A DNA stretch of 49,863 nucleotides from Pseudoalteromonas sp. S2755 (GTDB taxonomy: Bacteria; Pseudomonadota; Gammaproteobacteria; Enterobacterales; Alteromonadaceae), in the NCBI RefSeq assembly GCF_005886535.1, contig NZ_PNDS01000052.1, positions 1 through 49,863 on the forward strand, read 5' to 3'. Below the pieces are notes generated by a model. The model was not told where the DNA came from, made no database searches, and saw nothing but the letters and a program-made list of their open reading frames with translations. Position 1 is the first letter of the stretch. Each line of letters begins with the position of its first letter. This document shows, one piece after another, positions 42,675 through 49,863 of this stretch. A program made the translations under genes and the position numbers.

Positions 42675-44645
42675 ATGCTTAATCAATATTCAAAGGTGGC
42701 GCTGGCTATCTTACTTGGCCCGTCTGTATCTTATGCGGGAGAACATGAACATCATGGCGAACATAACCAGAATAAAATAGAGAGAATTCAAGTAACCGCG
42801 TCACGACTTGGTCGGATCGTGAACGAATCGGCAACTAGAACTGAAATTATCAATAGTGAGGAAATCCAAGAAAAAGCCTTAATGCGGCCCGGAAATATTT
42901 CTATGCTAGTTGCTGAAACTGGCGGTGTACGAGTACAAAATACCTCTCCGGCTTTAGGCAGTGCCAACATAAGATTGCAAAGCCTGTATGGTCGCTATAC
43001 CCAGCTACTTAGTGATGGTTTGCCATTATATGGTGGACAAACTGCGTCAATTGGGTTGCTTCAAATCCCTCCAACCGACTTAGCCAATGTTGAAATTATC
43101 AAAGGATCAGCTTCTTCTTTGTATGGTGGATCAGCCTTAGGCGGGGTGATTAATCTTATCTCTCGTACACCAGGGGATGAACTTGAAGGTGAAGTGCTAC
43201 TCAATGCAACATCAAAAAGTGGTCAAGATATTACCTCCTATTTTGCAACCCCACTGAACTCAAGTACTCGTGCGTCAATTACTCTGGGACTTCATCATCA
43301 AGCTCAGCAAGATTTAGATGAGGATGGCTGGCTTGATATAGCAGGCTATGAGCGCGCGACCGTTCGCCCACGTTTTTATTGGGAAAATGAAGATGGTGCC
43401 AACCTTTATTGGACGTTTGGTGCGATGAGAGAAAATCGTGAAGGTGGTACGCAACAAACAGATACATTACCTACAGGTGAATCATTTCCTCAACAGCAAG
43501 ACTCATTAAGGTTAGATAGCGGTTTTATTTTCGACCAACCACTTAGTGAAGAAATAAACCTCAGTGTTCGTGGTTCAGCGATGCACCAGGAGCATGACCA
43601 TGTTTATGGGATGACTCAAGAAACAGATAACCATGAAAGTTACTTATTTGAATCTAGTGTATCGGGTTATCGTGAAGCTATTGCTTGGCTTGTTGGAGTA
43701 GCTTATCAGTCTGACCGCTTTGAGTCTGATGACTTTTCAGAGTTTAACTATAACTATCAAGTACCTGGGTTATTTTCACAGGTAGACTATGACACAGAAA
43801 AAGACGTTTCAATATCATTGAGCGCCAGAACCGATTGGCACAGTGAATACGGCACTCAGTTTAGTCCACGTGCATCCATTTTGTACAATCCAAACAGCTG
43901 GACAATTCGCGGATCCTACGGTCAAGGCTTCTTTGCGCCGACACCTTTTATTGAAGATATTGAAGACAGTGGCCTGTCTCGCCTTGAGCCTTTAAGTAAC
44001 TTAGAGGAGGAACTGGCGACTACAGCGTCTATTGATCTCAGCTATGTATTTGATGACATTGAAACAAGTGTCACCCTGTTTGCCTCGGATGTCGACAATG
44101 TCACTGAGCTTAAGGTCATCGAAGCCCAAAACCCGAATACAAATAACCACGTTCGATTAGTGAATAACCCAGGCCAGACCGAAATTCGTGGCGCAGAATT
44201 GCTTTTGCGATACCGCTGGCATGACATCAAAATAACTGGAAGCTACTTATATACTGACGCAACAAAACTTAGCGGATTAGGCACTAGCCGAACTCCATTA
44301 ACCCTAACACCAACACATTCTGCTGGTGCAGTAATTATGTGGGAGAAGCATGGCAGTCACCTACTAGGCTTTGAAGCTTATTATACTGGTACACAGCATC
44401 TCGAAAATAACCGTTACCGTGATAGAAGCGACGCATACTGGCACTTAGGCTTACTTGGTCAAATCACTCTTGGTAACATAAGTTACTTCTTAAATGCAGA
44501 GAACTTGCTCAATGTTCGGCAAACTAAAGATGAGCCAATATTGCTAACTCAACAGGCTCCGAGTGGACGATGGACAACTGATATTTGGTCTCGTAACGAC
44601 GGATTTACGATCAATGCAGGGATCCGCATTAAGTTTGGTCATTAA
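42675..44645 (+). CDS. TonB-dependent receptor, possible copper or other metal receptor
   Basis: 656 aa. The signal peptide (cut after about SYA) leaves a mature N terminus with a His-rich run, GEHEHHGEHNQ. The plug domain includes ARTEI-type start TRTEIINSEEI, NIRLQSLYGRYTQLLSDGLPLYGG and IEIIKGSASSLYGGSALGGVINL-like sequence; the barrel ends in GIRIKFGH. The size and plug fit OprC/NosA/ZnuD-like metal or colicin-I-type receptors. The terminal His after Phe is unusual, since outer-membrane barrels normally end in Phe. The Cys-rich protein gene upstream supports metal transport. The terminator at 44719 closes the unit. Confidence 0.88.
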   Translation: MLNQYSKVALAILLGPSVSYAGEHEHHGEHNQNKIERIQVTASRLGRIVNESATRTEIINSEEIQEKALMRPGNISMLVAETGGVRVQNTSPALGSANIRLQSLYGRYTQLLSDGLPLYGGQTASIGLLQIPPTDLANVEIIKGSASSLYGGSALGGVINLISRTPGDELEGEVLLNATSKSGQDITSYFATPLNSSTRASITLGLHHQAQQDLDEDGWLDIAGYERATVRPRFYWENEDGANLYWTFGAMRENREGGTQQTDTLPTGESFPQQQDSLRLDSGFIFDQPLSEEINLSVRGSAMHQEHDHVYGMTQETDNHESYLFESSVSGYREAIAWLVGVAYQSDRFESDDFSEFNYNYQVPGLFSQVDYDTEKDVSISLSARTDWHSEYGTQFSPRASILYNPNSWTIRGSYGQGFFAPTPFIEDIEDSGLSRLEPLSNLEEELATTASIDLSYVFDDIETSVTLFASDVDNVTELKVIEAQNPNTNNHVRLVNNPGQTEIRGAELLLRYRWHDIKITGSYLYTDATKLSGLGTSRTPLTLTPTHSAGAVIMWEKHGSHLLGFEAYYTGTQHLENNRYRDRSDAYWHLGLLGQITLGNISYFLNAENLLNVRQTKDEPILLTQQAPSGRWTTDIWSRNDGFTINAGIRIKFGH

Positions 44646-44718
44646 TTAGTTCTGAGCTTTGCTGAAACGATACCGTTTCACGCGCTAATTCACCAGCAAA
44701 GCCGTCTGAGCATAAATA

Positions 44719-44757
44719 AGGGTAAGATGGTTCAAAGAACCTGAACCATCTTACCCT
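44719..44757. terminator. strong bidirectional terminator
   Basis: AGGGTAAGATGGTTCA (44719-44734) pairs perfectly with TGAACCATCTTACCCT (44742-44757), a 16-bp stem with a 7-nt loop, between the convergent TonB receptor and alcohol dehydrogenase genes. ATTAT follows on the plus strand and TTATTTATG on the minus strand. Confidence 0.85.
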
Positions 44758-44793
44758 ATTATCTGACAGCACTTATACCAACTGGTTATTGCT

Positions 44794-45948
44794 TTACAAC
44801 GCCAGCATTAAAATTTCTTTCGCCTTCGCTAAATCAATATCGCCGTGCTCACCTAATGCCGTCATGCCGTTCTTTTCTAGGTTAGCGATAACTTCCTGTA
44901 CTGCTTTTTCGTCTAATTGGTAATCGGCTAAACGCGTTTGCACCGCCATCGACTCAAAAAAGTCCTGAACTGCTTTTATCGTTTGGTCAATTTGCTGTGC
45001 TTCATCCGCCGCTGTAATACCAAATACACGCTCACCAAGTTGCTTGATTTTCTCGGCTTTTTTGTCTCGTTGCACATACATCACCGCAGGTAATACAATC
45101 GCAAGCGTTTGCGCGTGGTCAAGGTTATACAATGCCGTTAGCTCGTGACCAATCATATGCGTTGACCAATCCTGTGGTACGCCTTGACCAATAAGGCCAT
45201 TTAGCGCCATAGTTGCAGACCACATAACGTTTGCTCTTACATCATAATTGTTAGGCTCGCTTAACGCCTTTGGCCCTTCGCTGATAAGCGTTTGTAAAAT
45301 ACCTTCTGCGAATCTGTCTTGCAGTGGCGCATTTACTGGATACGTTAAATACTGCTCAATCACGTGAACAAACGCATCCACTACTCCATTACTCACTTGG
45401 CGAGGCGGTAGTGAGTAGGTGTATTCTGGGTCGAGTACCGCAAACTGCGGCTGTACCGTCGGTGACGAAAACGCACGCTTTTGCGAAGTTGCCTTTTTAG
45501 TAACCACTGAGTTGCCGTTACTCTCAGAGCCTGTAGCAGGTAAAGTAAGCACAGCACCAATCGGTAATGGATTGCTAAAGCTTGCACCTTTTACCAAAAT
45601 GTCCCAAGGCTCACCGTCAAAATTCACAGCTGCCGCCACAAACTTTGCGCCGTCAATAACACTGCCGCCGCCAACTGCAAGAATAAAATTCACATCATTC
45701 TGCTTTGCCGTCGCGACCGCTTGCATTAGCGTTTCGTATGTTGGGTTTGGCTCCACACCACCAAATTCCACAACCTCAACACCTGTCAATGCACTCATAG
45801 CTTGGTCGTAGACACCATTGTTTTTAATCGAGCCGCCGCCGTACAGTAGCAGCACCTTTGCAGCTTCTGGTAATCGTGAGGTGATTTCACTCATTTGGCC
45901 TTTACCAAAAAGAATTTCGGTTTGATTTTTAAATACAAAATTAAGCAT
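44794..45948 (-). CDS. yqhD: iron-containing alcohol dehydrogenase, YqhD-like aldehyde reductase
   Basis: 384 aa from the ATG at 45948 with AAGGAA upstream; an in-frame TTG two codons earlier is less likely. Group III alcohol dehydrogenase landmarks are the GGGS dinucleotide loop (YGGGSIK), GGVEPNPT, AVGGGSVIDGAKF, PATGSESN, and metal ligands in NGVVDAFVHVIEQY, MIGHELTALYNLDHAQ. YqhD reduces many aldehydes with NADPH and protects against toxic aldehydes. It lies 10 bp after the DJ-1/PfpI gene in the same direction and opposite a LysR regulator, which fits an aldehyde stress response. Confidence 0.93.
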   Translation of the reverse strand: MLNFVFKNQTEILFGKGQMSEITSRLPEAAKVLLLYGGGSIKNNGVYDQAMSALTGVEVVEFGGVEPNPTYETLMQAVATAKQNDVNFILAVGGGSVIDGAKFVAAAVNFDGEPWDILVKGASFSNPLPIGAVLTLPATGSESNGNSVVTKKATSQKRAFSSPTVQPQFAVLDPEYTYSLPPRQVSNGVVDAFVHVIEQYLTYPVNAPLQDRFAEGILQTLISEGPKALSEPNNYDVRANVMWSATMALNGLIGQGVPQDWSTHMIGHELTALYNLDHAQTLAIVLPAVMYVQRDKKAEKIKQLGERVFGITAADEAQQIDQTIKAVQDFFESMAVQTRLADYQLDEKAVQEVIANLEKNGMTALGEHGDIDLAKAKEILMLAL

Positions 45949-45958
45949 GCTCAATTCC

Positions 45959-46822
45959 TTACTGTTGAATATTCGATACTTTCGCTAACATTTCTAGCAG
46001 CTTTTTTGCTAGTAATTTGTCTGAAAATGGGTTTTGCCCCGTAATTAGCTCTCTATCAACAACCACTTTTGGCTGCCATGCATTTGCAAACTGCATCTTT
46101 CCTCCAGCCTGAGACATCGCTGCTGCTGGGTAAAAGTTGAGTTTTTCGCCATTTAACGTGCTTTCAAATACCTGTTCTTCTGGGTTCGAAAATATCGTCA
46201 TTTGATATCCGTCATAAATCCAGTTTTTCGCTTGAGCAGGTGATTGTGTTGTTAAACTCTGATAATACGCTTTTGGTTCACTTTGCGCCGACAGCAACGT
46301 AATTGGGCCGTGGCAAATCGCGGCTGTAGGTTTATTCTCGCGGTTAAAATGGCGCAAAATTTCACCCACCTGCGGATTATTCGCCAAATCAATTAATGGG
46401 GCGTGTCCGCCTGGAATAAATACCGCATCAAACTCGTCTAACCCCGCAGCAAGGATCTCGCTAAAACTCGCGGTATCGTTAATATCTGGCAGATTAGCAA
46501 TAAATTTTTTGATGCTTTGTAATTTAGTCTCATCACCGCCAAAGTAATCAACCGTCACTGACTTTTGATCAACAGCAGGGGCATTACCTTTTGGTGTTGC
46601 TAATACTAGTTTATATCCAGCATCCACCAACGCCTTTGCTGGGATCCCAAACTCATTGAGATAATAACCTGTTTCTATTGTCTCGCCACTGGCAAGTTCC
46701 ATCGAGGTTTCGCTCGAAAGTAACACTAATACCTCACCTTCACTTGCATGAGCGCTAAGCGCAAGTGCTGAACCCAACAACGATGACACCCACACTATCG
46801 TATTCACTAAACTCTTGTTCAT
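45959..46822 (-). CDS. exported DJ-1/PfpI family protein
   Basis: 287 aa. A signal peptide (VSSLLGSALALSAHA, cut near residue 27) is unusual for this mostly cytosolic family. Nucleophile Cys170 in AAICHGP, adjacent His171, and Glu57 in NEFG are the expected catalytic residues of DJ-1/HchA-type proteins; FIPGGHAPLIDL is the family loop. HchA-like members remove methylglyoxal or glyoxal adducts. It is the first gene of the pair with yqhD (10-bp gap) and divergent from a LysR regulator. A periplasmic site of action is inferred from the signal sequence. Confidence 0.88.
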   Translation of the reverse strand: MNKSLVNTIVWVSSLLGSALALSAHASEGEVLVLLSSETSMELASGETIETGYYLNEFGIPAKALVDAGYKLVLATPKGNAPAVDQKSVTVDYFGGDETKLQSIKKFIANLPDINDTASFSEILAAGLDEFDAVFIPGGHAPLIDLANNPQVGEILRHFNRENKPTAAICHGPITLLSAQSEPKAYYQSLTTQSPAQAKNWIYDGYQMTIFSNPEEQVFESTLNGEKLNFYPAAAMSQAGGKMQFANAWQPKVVVDRELITGQNPFSDKLLAKKLLEMLAKVSNIQQ

Positions 46823-46932
46823 CCCGGCTCCTCATACCAGTTCAATATCGACAAGTTTAGGTGATTTGCGGATACAGGAGAATTCGGATAAATTGGTAGG
46901 AGCAATCAGAATATTTATGGCTTGAATGTTTT

Positions 46933-47832
46933 ATGTCTCATCTCACCCAACTAAAAACCTTTGTGGAAGTATACCGCTGCAAAAATATCACCAAGGCTGC
47001 GGCCAACTTGGGGATGTCGCAGCCGGCTGTCACTGCACATATTCAAACCATGGAAGCGGTAGTAGGAAAAGCCTTGTTTGAACGTCAAGCACGAGGTGTA
47101 AAACCAACGCCAACAGCACATGACTTAGCGCTGCAAGTGTCTGGTCATATCGATATTTTAGAGCAGAAGATCACCTCAATTCGGGCACGCTCCAATGCGG
47201 TGTTTGGCACACTAAATATTGCCGGCCCCGCGGAGTATTTAAGCTTTGTCTCCGGTCCACAAATCGCCAACTTATTGCAAGCGGGCAACATTAACGTGGT
47301 ACTTCATATTGGCAATAAAATTAACATTTTCGACGCACTAATAAACGACACCGCCGACATCGCCATTGCCGCCTCTGCGCCAGATCCCACAACCTTTGAC
47401 TATCTCGTTCTAGATAAAGAACAACTGTGGCTAGTGATGAACCGTTTAGAGGGCCGAGAAATCCAAGACAGCGATATTACCGCCGACTTACTCTCAAGCT
47501 ATAACGTCGTCACGTACGACCAAGACTTACCTTTGGTAAGACAATACTTTGACCGTGTATTTAATGCGAGCTGCAACTCTAACGTCATCGCTATTTGCCC
47601 AGACATTAGAGCAATTGCTAACATCATTCGCTCTGGAATTGGTTACTCCGTTCTCCCCGATTATCTCTGCCGAGATCTCATTAAAGCAGGTGAACTGATC
47701 CAGCTTGGCCCCATAGGCCCCGAAAACAACATCTATTTGGTATGGAAAAAGGGCGCGTTAAAGCACCCTCGCATTGCTTTTGCGAAAGATGTGATCTCCG
47801 CCTTTGCTAATATTAATTATCTTTCGAATTAA
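46933..47832 (+). CDS. LysR-family transcriptional regulator
   Basis: 299 aa. The N-terminal winged helix-turn-helix (LKTFVEVYRCKNITKAAANLGMSQPAVTAHIQTMEAVVGKALFERQARG) is followed by a periplasmic-binding-like effector domain. It is transcribed away from the DJ-1-yqhD pair with 110 bp between starts, the usual layout for a LysR regulator and its target. No clear T-N11-A site was assigned. Confidence 0.93.
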   Translation: MSHLTQLKTFVEVYRCKNITKAAANLGMSQPAVTAHIQTMEAVVGKALFERQARGVKPTPTAHDLALQVSGHIDILEQKITSIRARSNAVFGTLNIAGPAEYLSFVSGPQIANLLQAGNINVVLHIGNKINIFDALINDTADIAIAASAPDPTTFDYLVLDKEQLWLVMNRLEGREIQDSDITADLLSSYNVVTYDQDLPLVRQYFDRVFNASCNSNVIAICPDIRAIANIIRSGIGYSVLPDYLCRDLIKAGELIQLGPIGPENNIYLVWKKGALKHPRIAFAKDVISAFANINYLSN

Positions 47833-47920
47833 AAAGTTGTAAAAAAATTATTTTCCGCAGATTTCTGCTGAGAATTCCTGTTACCTTGCTGTAAATTAAA
47901 AGAGACGGGTTGGAACAACA

Positions 47921-48154
47921 ATGGACTATCAAAGCCAATATCGTGACTTAACTATTTATTACGACGCACTAAAAAAAGCAACAAAGCAAAGTGAAGCGGT
48001 ACCAGACACCACAGAAAAATGGCTGGCACTCGTAGAAACGACCTTATTTGAACTACAAGAGCTTGCCCATATGGAAAAGGCTTATATGCAAAAATCAAGA
48101 ACGATGAATAACCTAATTGAGTTGGTGTATTCCAGCGCCCCAAGCATGGACTAG
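47921..48154 (+). CDS. small helical protein of unknown function
   Basis: 77 aa, all-helical looking and charged (YRDLTIYYDALKKATKQSEA, WLALVETTLFELQELAHMEKAYMQKS). No signal peptide or membrane helix, no recognised family. It ends 36 bp before a strong terminator and has a reasonable ATG, which supports a real gene. Confidence 0.6.
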   Translation: MDYQSQYRDLTIYYDALKKATKQSEAVPDTTEKWLALVETTLFELQELAHMEKAYMQKSRTMNNLIELVYSSAPSMD

Positions 48155-48190
48155 CAACTAAAGGGTATTACTGTTGAATTTTGCATCGAC

Positions 48191-48217
48191 AAGAGTGCTA
48201 CTACTAGCACTCTTTTT
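48191..48217 (+). terminator. terminator after the 77-aa gene
   Basis: AAGAGTGCTA (48191-48200) pairs with TAGCACTCTT (48205-48214) around CTAC, and the run of T continues after it. Confidence 0.92.
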
Positions 48218-48250
48218 TTCGCTAGAAATGGAGTTAAATAGATTTAAAGA

Positions 48251-48352
48251 TTAAACGATAGAGACGAGATCCTTATAGGTTTTCTGCAGTTCGCCACTTG
48301 CAAATACCATTTTATAGGCAGGAATTCGAGCACTAAGACTTTTATTAGACAT
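48251..48352 (-). CDS. 33-residue ORF, possibly a truncated gene
   Basis: ATG at 48352 with AGGAC 5-9 nt upstream and a stop at 48251-48253, encoding 33 residues (MSNKSLSARIPAYKMVFASG...). It reads like the N terminus of a longer protein that has been cut off. It is alone in the 430-bp gap between the terminator at 48191 and the Fic locus. Family unknown. Confidence 0.4.
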   Translation of the reverse strand: MSNKSLSARIPAYKMVFASGELQKTYKDLVSIV

Positions 48353-48583
48353 GTTGTCCTCTGAGTTTTTTAAGCACATAGACAAAATGACCCACACACG
48401 AAGCTAGCTTTGCAAGGGGCCTGAGTCATCATTAATTGTCAGATATCATATCAAACTATCAAAATCGAATGGTGCTTCATATACGCTAAGCTAGGGTGTA
48501 AGTAAAAGAAGCGGGCTGTTTTGAACTATTGGCATAACTATAGTGCTAAGTTATACTTAAGAAGTCAGACAAGAGGTGTATTT

Positions 48584-48739
48584 ATGGCTGTTACTTCGGT
48601 GAAAAAAGCAAAAAATGTTCAAACATTTATACCTAAAATGAGCAACTTTGAAATAAGCGCTAAATACGAAGGTCTAAGCTTTAAAAAAGAGAGCGTGAGC
48701 AAATCAATTGCTGATTTAAAAGCAAAATATGCGAGATAA
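48584..48739 (+). CDS. Fic-associated antitoxin (class I type)
   Basis: 51 aa from the ATG at 48584 (MAVTSVKKAK) with AAGAGGTG upstream; the longer in-frame ATG at 48521 lacks a site. Residues 25-30 read SAKYEG, matching the [S/T]xxxE[G/N] inhibitory motif by which class I antitoxins block ATP binding in Fic enzymes. The gene overlaps the start of the fic gene by 11 bp. The motif plus position make the call; overall similarity to VbhA or YhfG is not judged. Confidence 0.72.
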   Translation: MAVTSVKKAKNVQTFIPKMSNFEISAKYEGLSFKKESVSKSIADLKAKYAR

Positions 48740-49314
48740 ATACGGCGTTGCTCAGGATAGTTATTGTTATCCAAAATCTGACGTACTAGTTAATAAGCTT
48801 AATATTACAGATGCAAATGAGTTAGCGGAAGCTGAGCTAGCGTTTACCGCCTTTAGATATAGTAAATACTCTTCTACAATCAAATCCCTCCACGAATTTA
48901 GTTTAAATCATTTACGACATCTCCACTGATTTATTTCAAGATGTATATGATTGGGCTGGCGAGATTAGAACTGTTGACATTTCCAAAGGGGAAACTCGGT
49001 TTTGTACTTGTTCACGAATCAATGTTGAAGTACAAAAGCAGTTCCAGCAAATTGAAACATTGGATATAAACGCAGCTAAACCAGAAATCTTAGCCCAGCT
49101 TGCGGATATCTACTGTGAATTAAATATTATTCATCCCTTTAGAGAGGGCAATGGTAGAACTCAACGTTTTTTCTTTGAGGAGCTAATATTTTTCTTAGGC
49201 TTTTCTGTCAATTGGCCAGACATATCAAAAGATGAATGGGTTCAAGCAAATATAGATGGCTACTACGGTAATTTAAAACCACTAAACACCATCCTAACAC
49301 TCGCGACGAGATAG
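48729..49314 (+). pseudogene. Fic-domain AMP-transferase toxin, frameshifted
   Basis: The first frame runs from the ATG at 48729 to a TGA at 48927; the rest continues in another frame from about 48925 to the stop at 49314. Joined, it is a normal Fic toxin of about 195 aa: VYDWAGEIRTVDISKGE in the second frame, then the catalytic HPFREGNGR (49132-49158) with intact His, which transfers AMP to target proteins. The break lies in CTCCACTGAT; adding one AC (CTC CAC ACT GAT) restores both frames and the usual spacing, consistent with slippage in a dinucleotide repeat or a sequencing error. With its antitoxin upstream this is an inactivated toxin-antitoxin pair. Confidence 0.8.
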
Positions 49315-49385
49315 CTTACCCCACACGTTTAATGCCTGAATTGTAGCGAGTGCTAATCCACATACAGCACGATATGTTAACAGCC

Positions 49386-49763
49386 CTATTTTGGTGCTGA
49401 CTCAAGATACCCAACTTGTAGCGGAGCATTTCTTCGAGCTATAAACCCGATATAAAGTACCGCGACACACAGCAGCATAGGCACTGATTTTAAGTAAGCA
49501 AAATAGTCATAAAAGAAGGTTACTTCCCAGAACACCTTTGCGGTTTCTTCGTTTATACCTAAATGCTCCAGATTGCGCAGAAAGTTCTCCATTAACGCAA
49601 AAAAATCTATTAACGCTAAGGTCAAAACTAAGAAATGTAATGGCCCCTCCGCATAGTTTTTTTCAAACACAGAAGGGCTTCTTCCTCGAGTAAGAAACAC
49701 AGCAAAAGCCATCCGATGTTTTAGTAAAAAGAGTAATTGTAGTGGCATAGTTAATTTGGCCAC
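49386..49763 (-). CDS. small membrane protein of unknown function
   Basis: 125 aa from GTG 49763 (an ATG at 49748 is an alternative). Hydrophobic segments lie near 8-22, 44-60 and 90-110 (LKSVPMLLCVAVLYIGFIA). I do not recognise it. It is convergent with the Fic locus and isolated from other genes. Confidence 0.6.
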   Translation of the reverse strand: MAKLTMPLQLLFLLKHRMAFAVFLTRGRSPSVFEKNYAEGPLHFLVLTLALIDFFALMENFLRNLEHLGINEETAKVFWEVTFFYDYFAYLKSVPMLLCVAVLYIGFIARRNAPLQVGYLESAPK

Positions 49764-49813
49764 CCATTAAGAAAGAAATGTTATGCTATTTGCATACAAA
49801 TTTGGGTGAAAAG

Positions 49814-49863
49814 ATGACGAAATTAAAACGCGCAACGTATTCTGCTGCAATCAAATTAGATAC
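49814..49863 (+). CDS. start of a gene running off the window, unknown
   Basis: ATG at 49814 with GGGTGAAAAG upstream; 16 complete codons (MTKLKRATYSAAIKLD) to the window edge. A basic start with KRxTYSxxxKL resembles the N terminus of IS3-type transposase OrfA proteins, but this is too short to decide. Confidence 0.35.
   Translation, partial: MTKLKRATYSAAIKLD

Noticed and set aside
49814..49863. Insertion sequence at the right edge
   Set aside because: Only 16 codons are visible and no terminal inverted repeat can be defined, so it is recorded only as a partial gene.

Overview
The window looks like a chromosomal segment of a marine gammaproteobacterium, most likely Pseudoalteromonas or a close relative. 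This is inferred from the moderate-to-low GC, the abundance of TonB receptors, a secreted subtilisin with two PPC domains, an L-amino-acid-oxidase-like flavoenzyme and MITE-like intergenic repeats. No rRNA, tRNA, CRISPR array or complete insertion sequence was found.

Layout. 1-5.6 kb: a tightly overlapping minus-strand operon encodes a flavin amine oxidase, a ThDP-dependent 2-keto-acid decarboxylase and a bicovalent-FAD berberine-bridge-type oxidase, which reads as a small pathway from an amino acid through its keto acid to an oxidised product. 5.9-6.8 kb: an unrecognised protein with an internal duplication. 7.3-10.8 kb: an unrecognised 286-aa protein, a NifS-type cysteine desulfurase and a class I/II aminotransferase, downstream of a perfect 18-bp palindrome. 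10.9-14.0 kb: copper export module cueR-copA facing copZ, with two back-to-back CueR-type promoters. 14.3-20.8 kb: a type VI secretion effector island: PAAR-like carrier, a 1301-aa VasX-like membrane toxin, a membrane-anchored protein and a polytopic probable immunity protein that carries the same short membrane motif as the toxin. 20.9-26.6 kb: mono-haem cytochrome, metallophosphoesterase and large TonB receptor. 27-28.9 kb: degenerate GGDEF membrane protein overlapping an AraC-type regulator. 29.0-31.6 kb: a bufferin (copper-binding peptide) operon with a duplicated Cys-rich lipoprotein, the MNIO enzyme BufB and its partner BufC. 32.1-34.0 kb: secreted serine protease. 34.1-38.4 kb: iron/siderophore set (AraC regulator, Fur box, TonB receptor, PepSY membrane protein). 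38.5-40.9 kb: amino-acid racemase, then DUF4177, YidD, TM2 and M48 genes in one operon. 41.0-44.6 kb: lipoprotein, Cys-rich CopL-like protein, a structured repeat element and a TonB receptor with a His-rich N terminus. 44.8-47.8 kb: YqhD-like aldehyde reductase and DJ-1/PfpI protein, divergent from a LysR regulator. 48.2-49.9 kb: small genes, a Fic toxin-antitoxin pair with a frameshifted toxin, and edge fragments.

Themes: metal handling recurs (copper efflux, bufferin, probable copper receptor, siderophore uptake), alongside interbacterial competition and two small uncharacterised biosynthetic-looking operons. The strongest candidates for something new are the toxin/immunity motif mimicry, the duplicated lipoprotein bufferin, the amine oxidase-decarboxylase-BBE operon and the unknown-desulfurase-aminotransferase operon.
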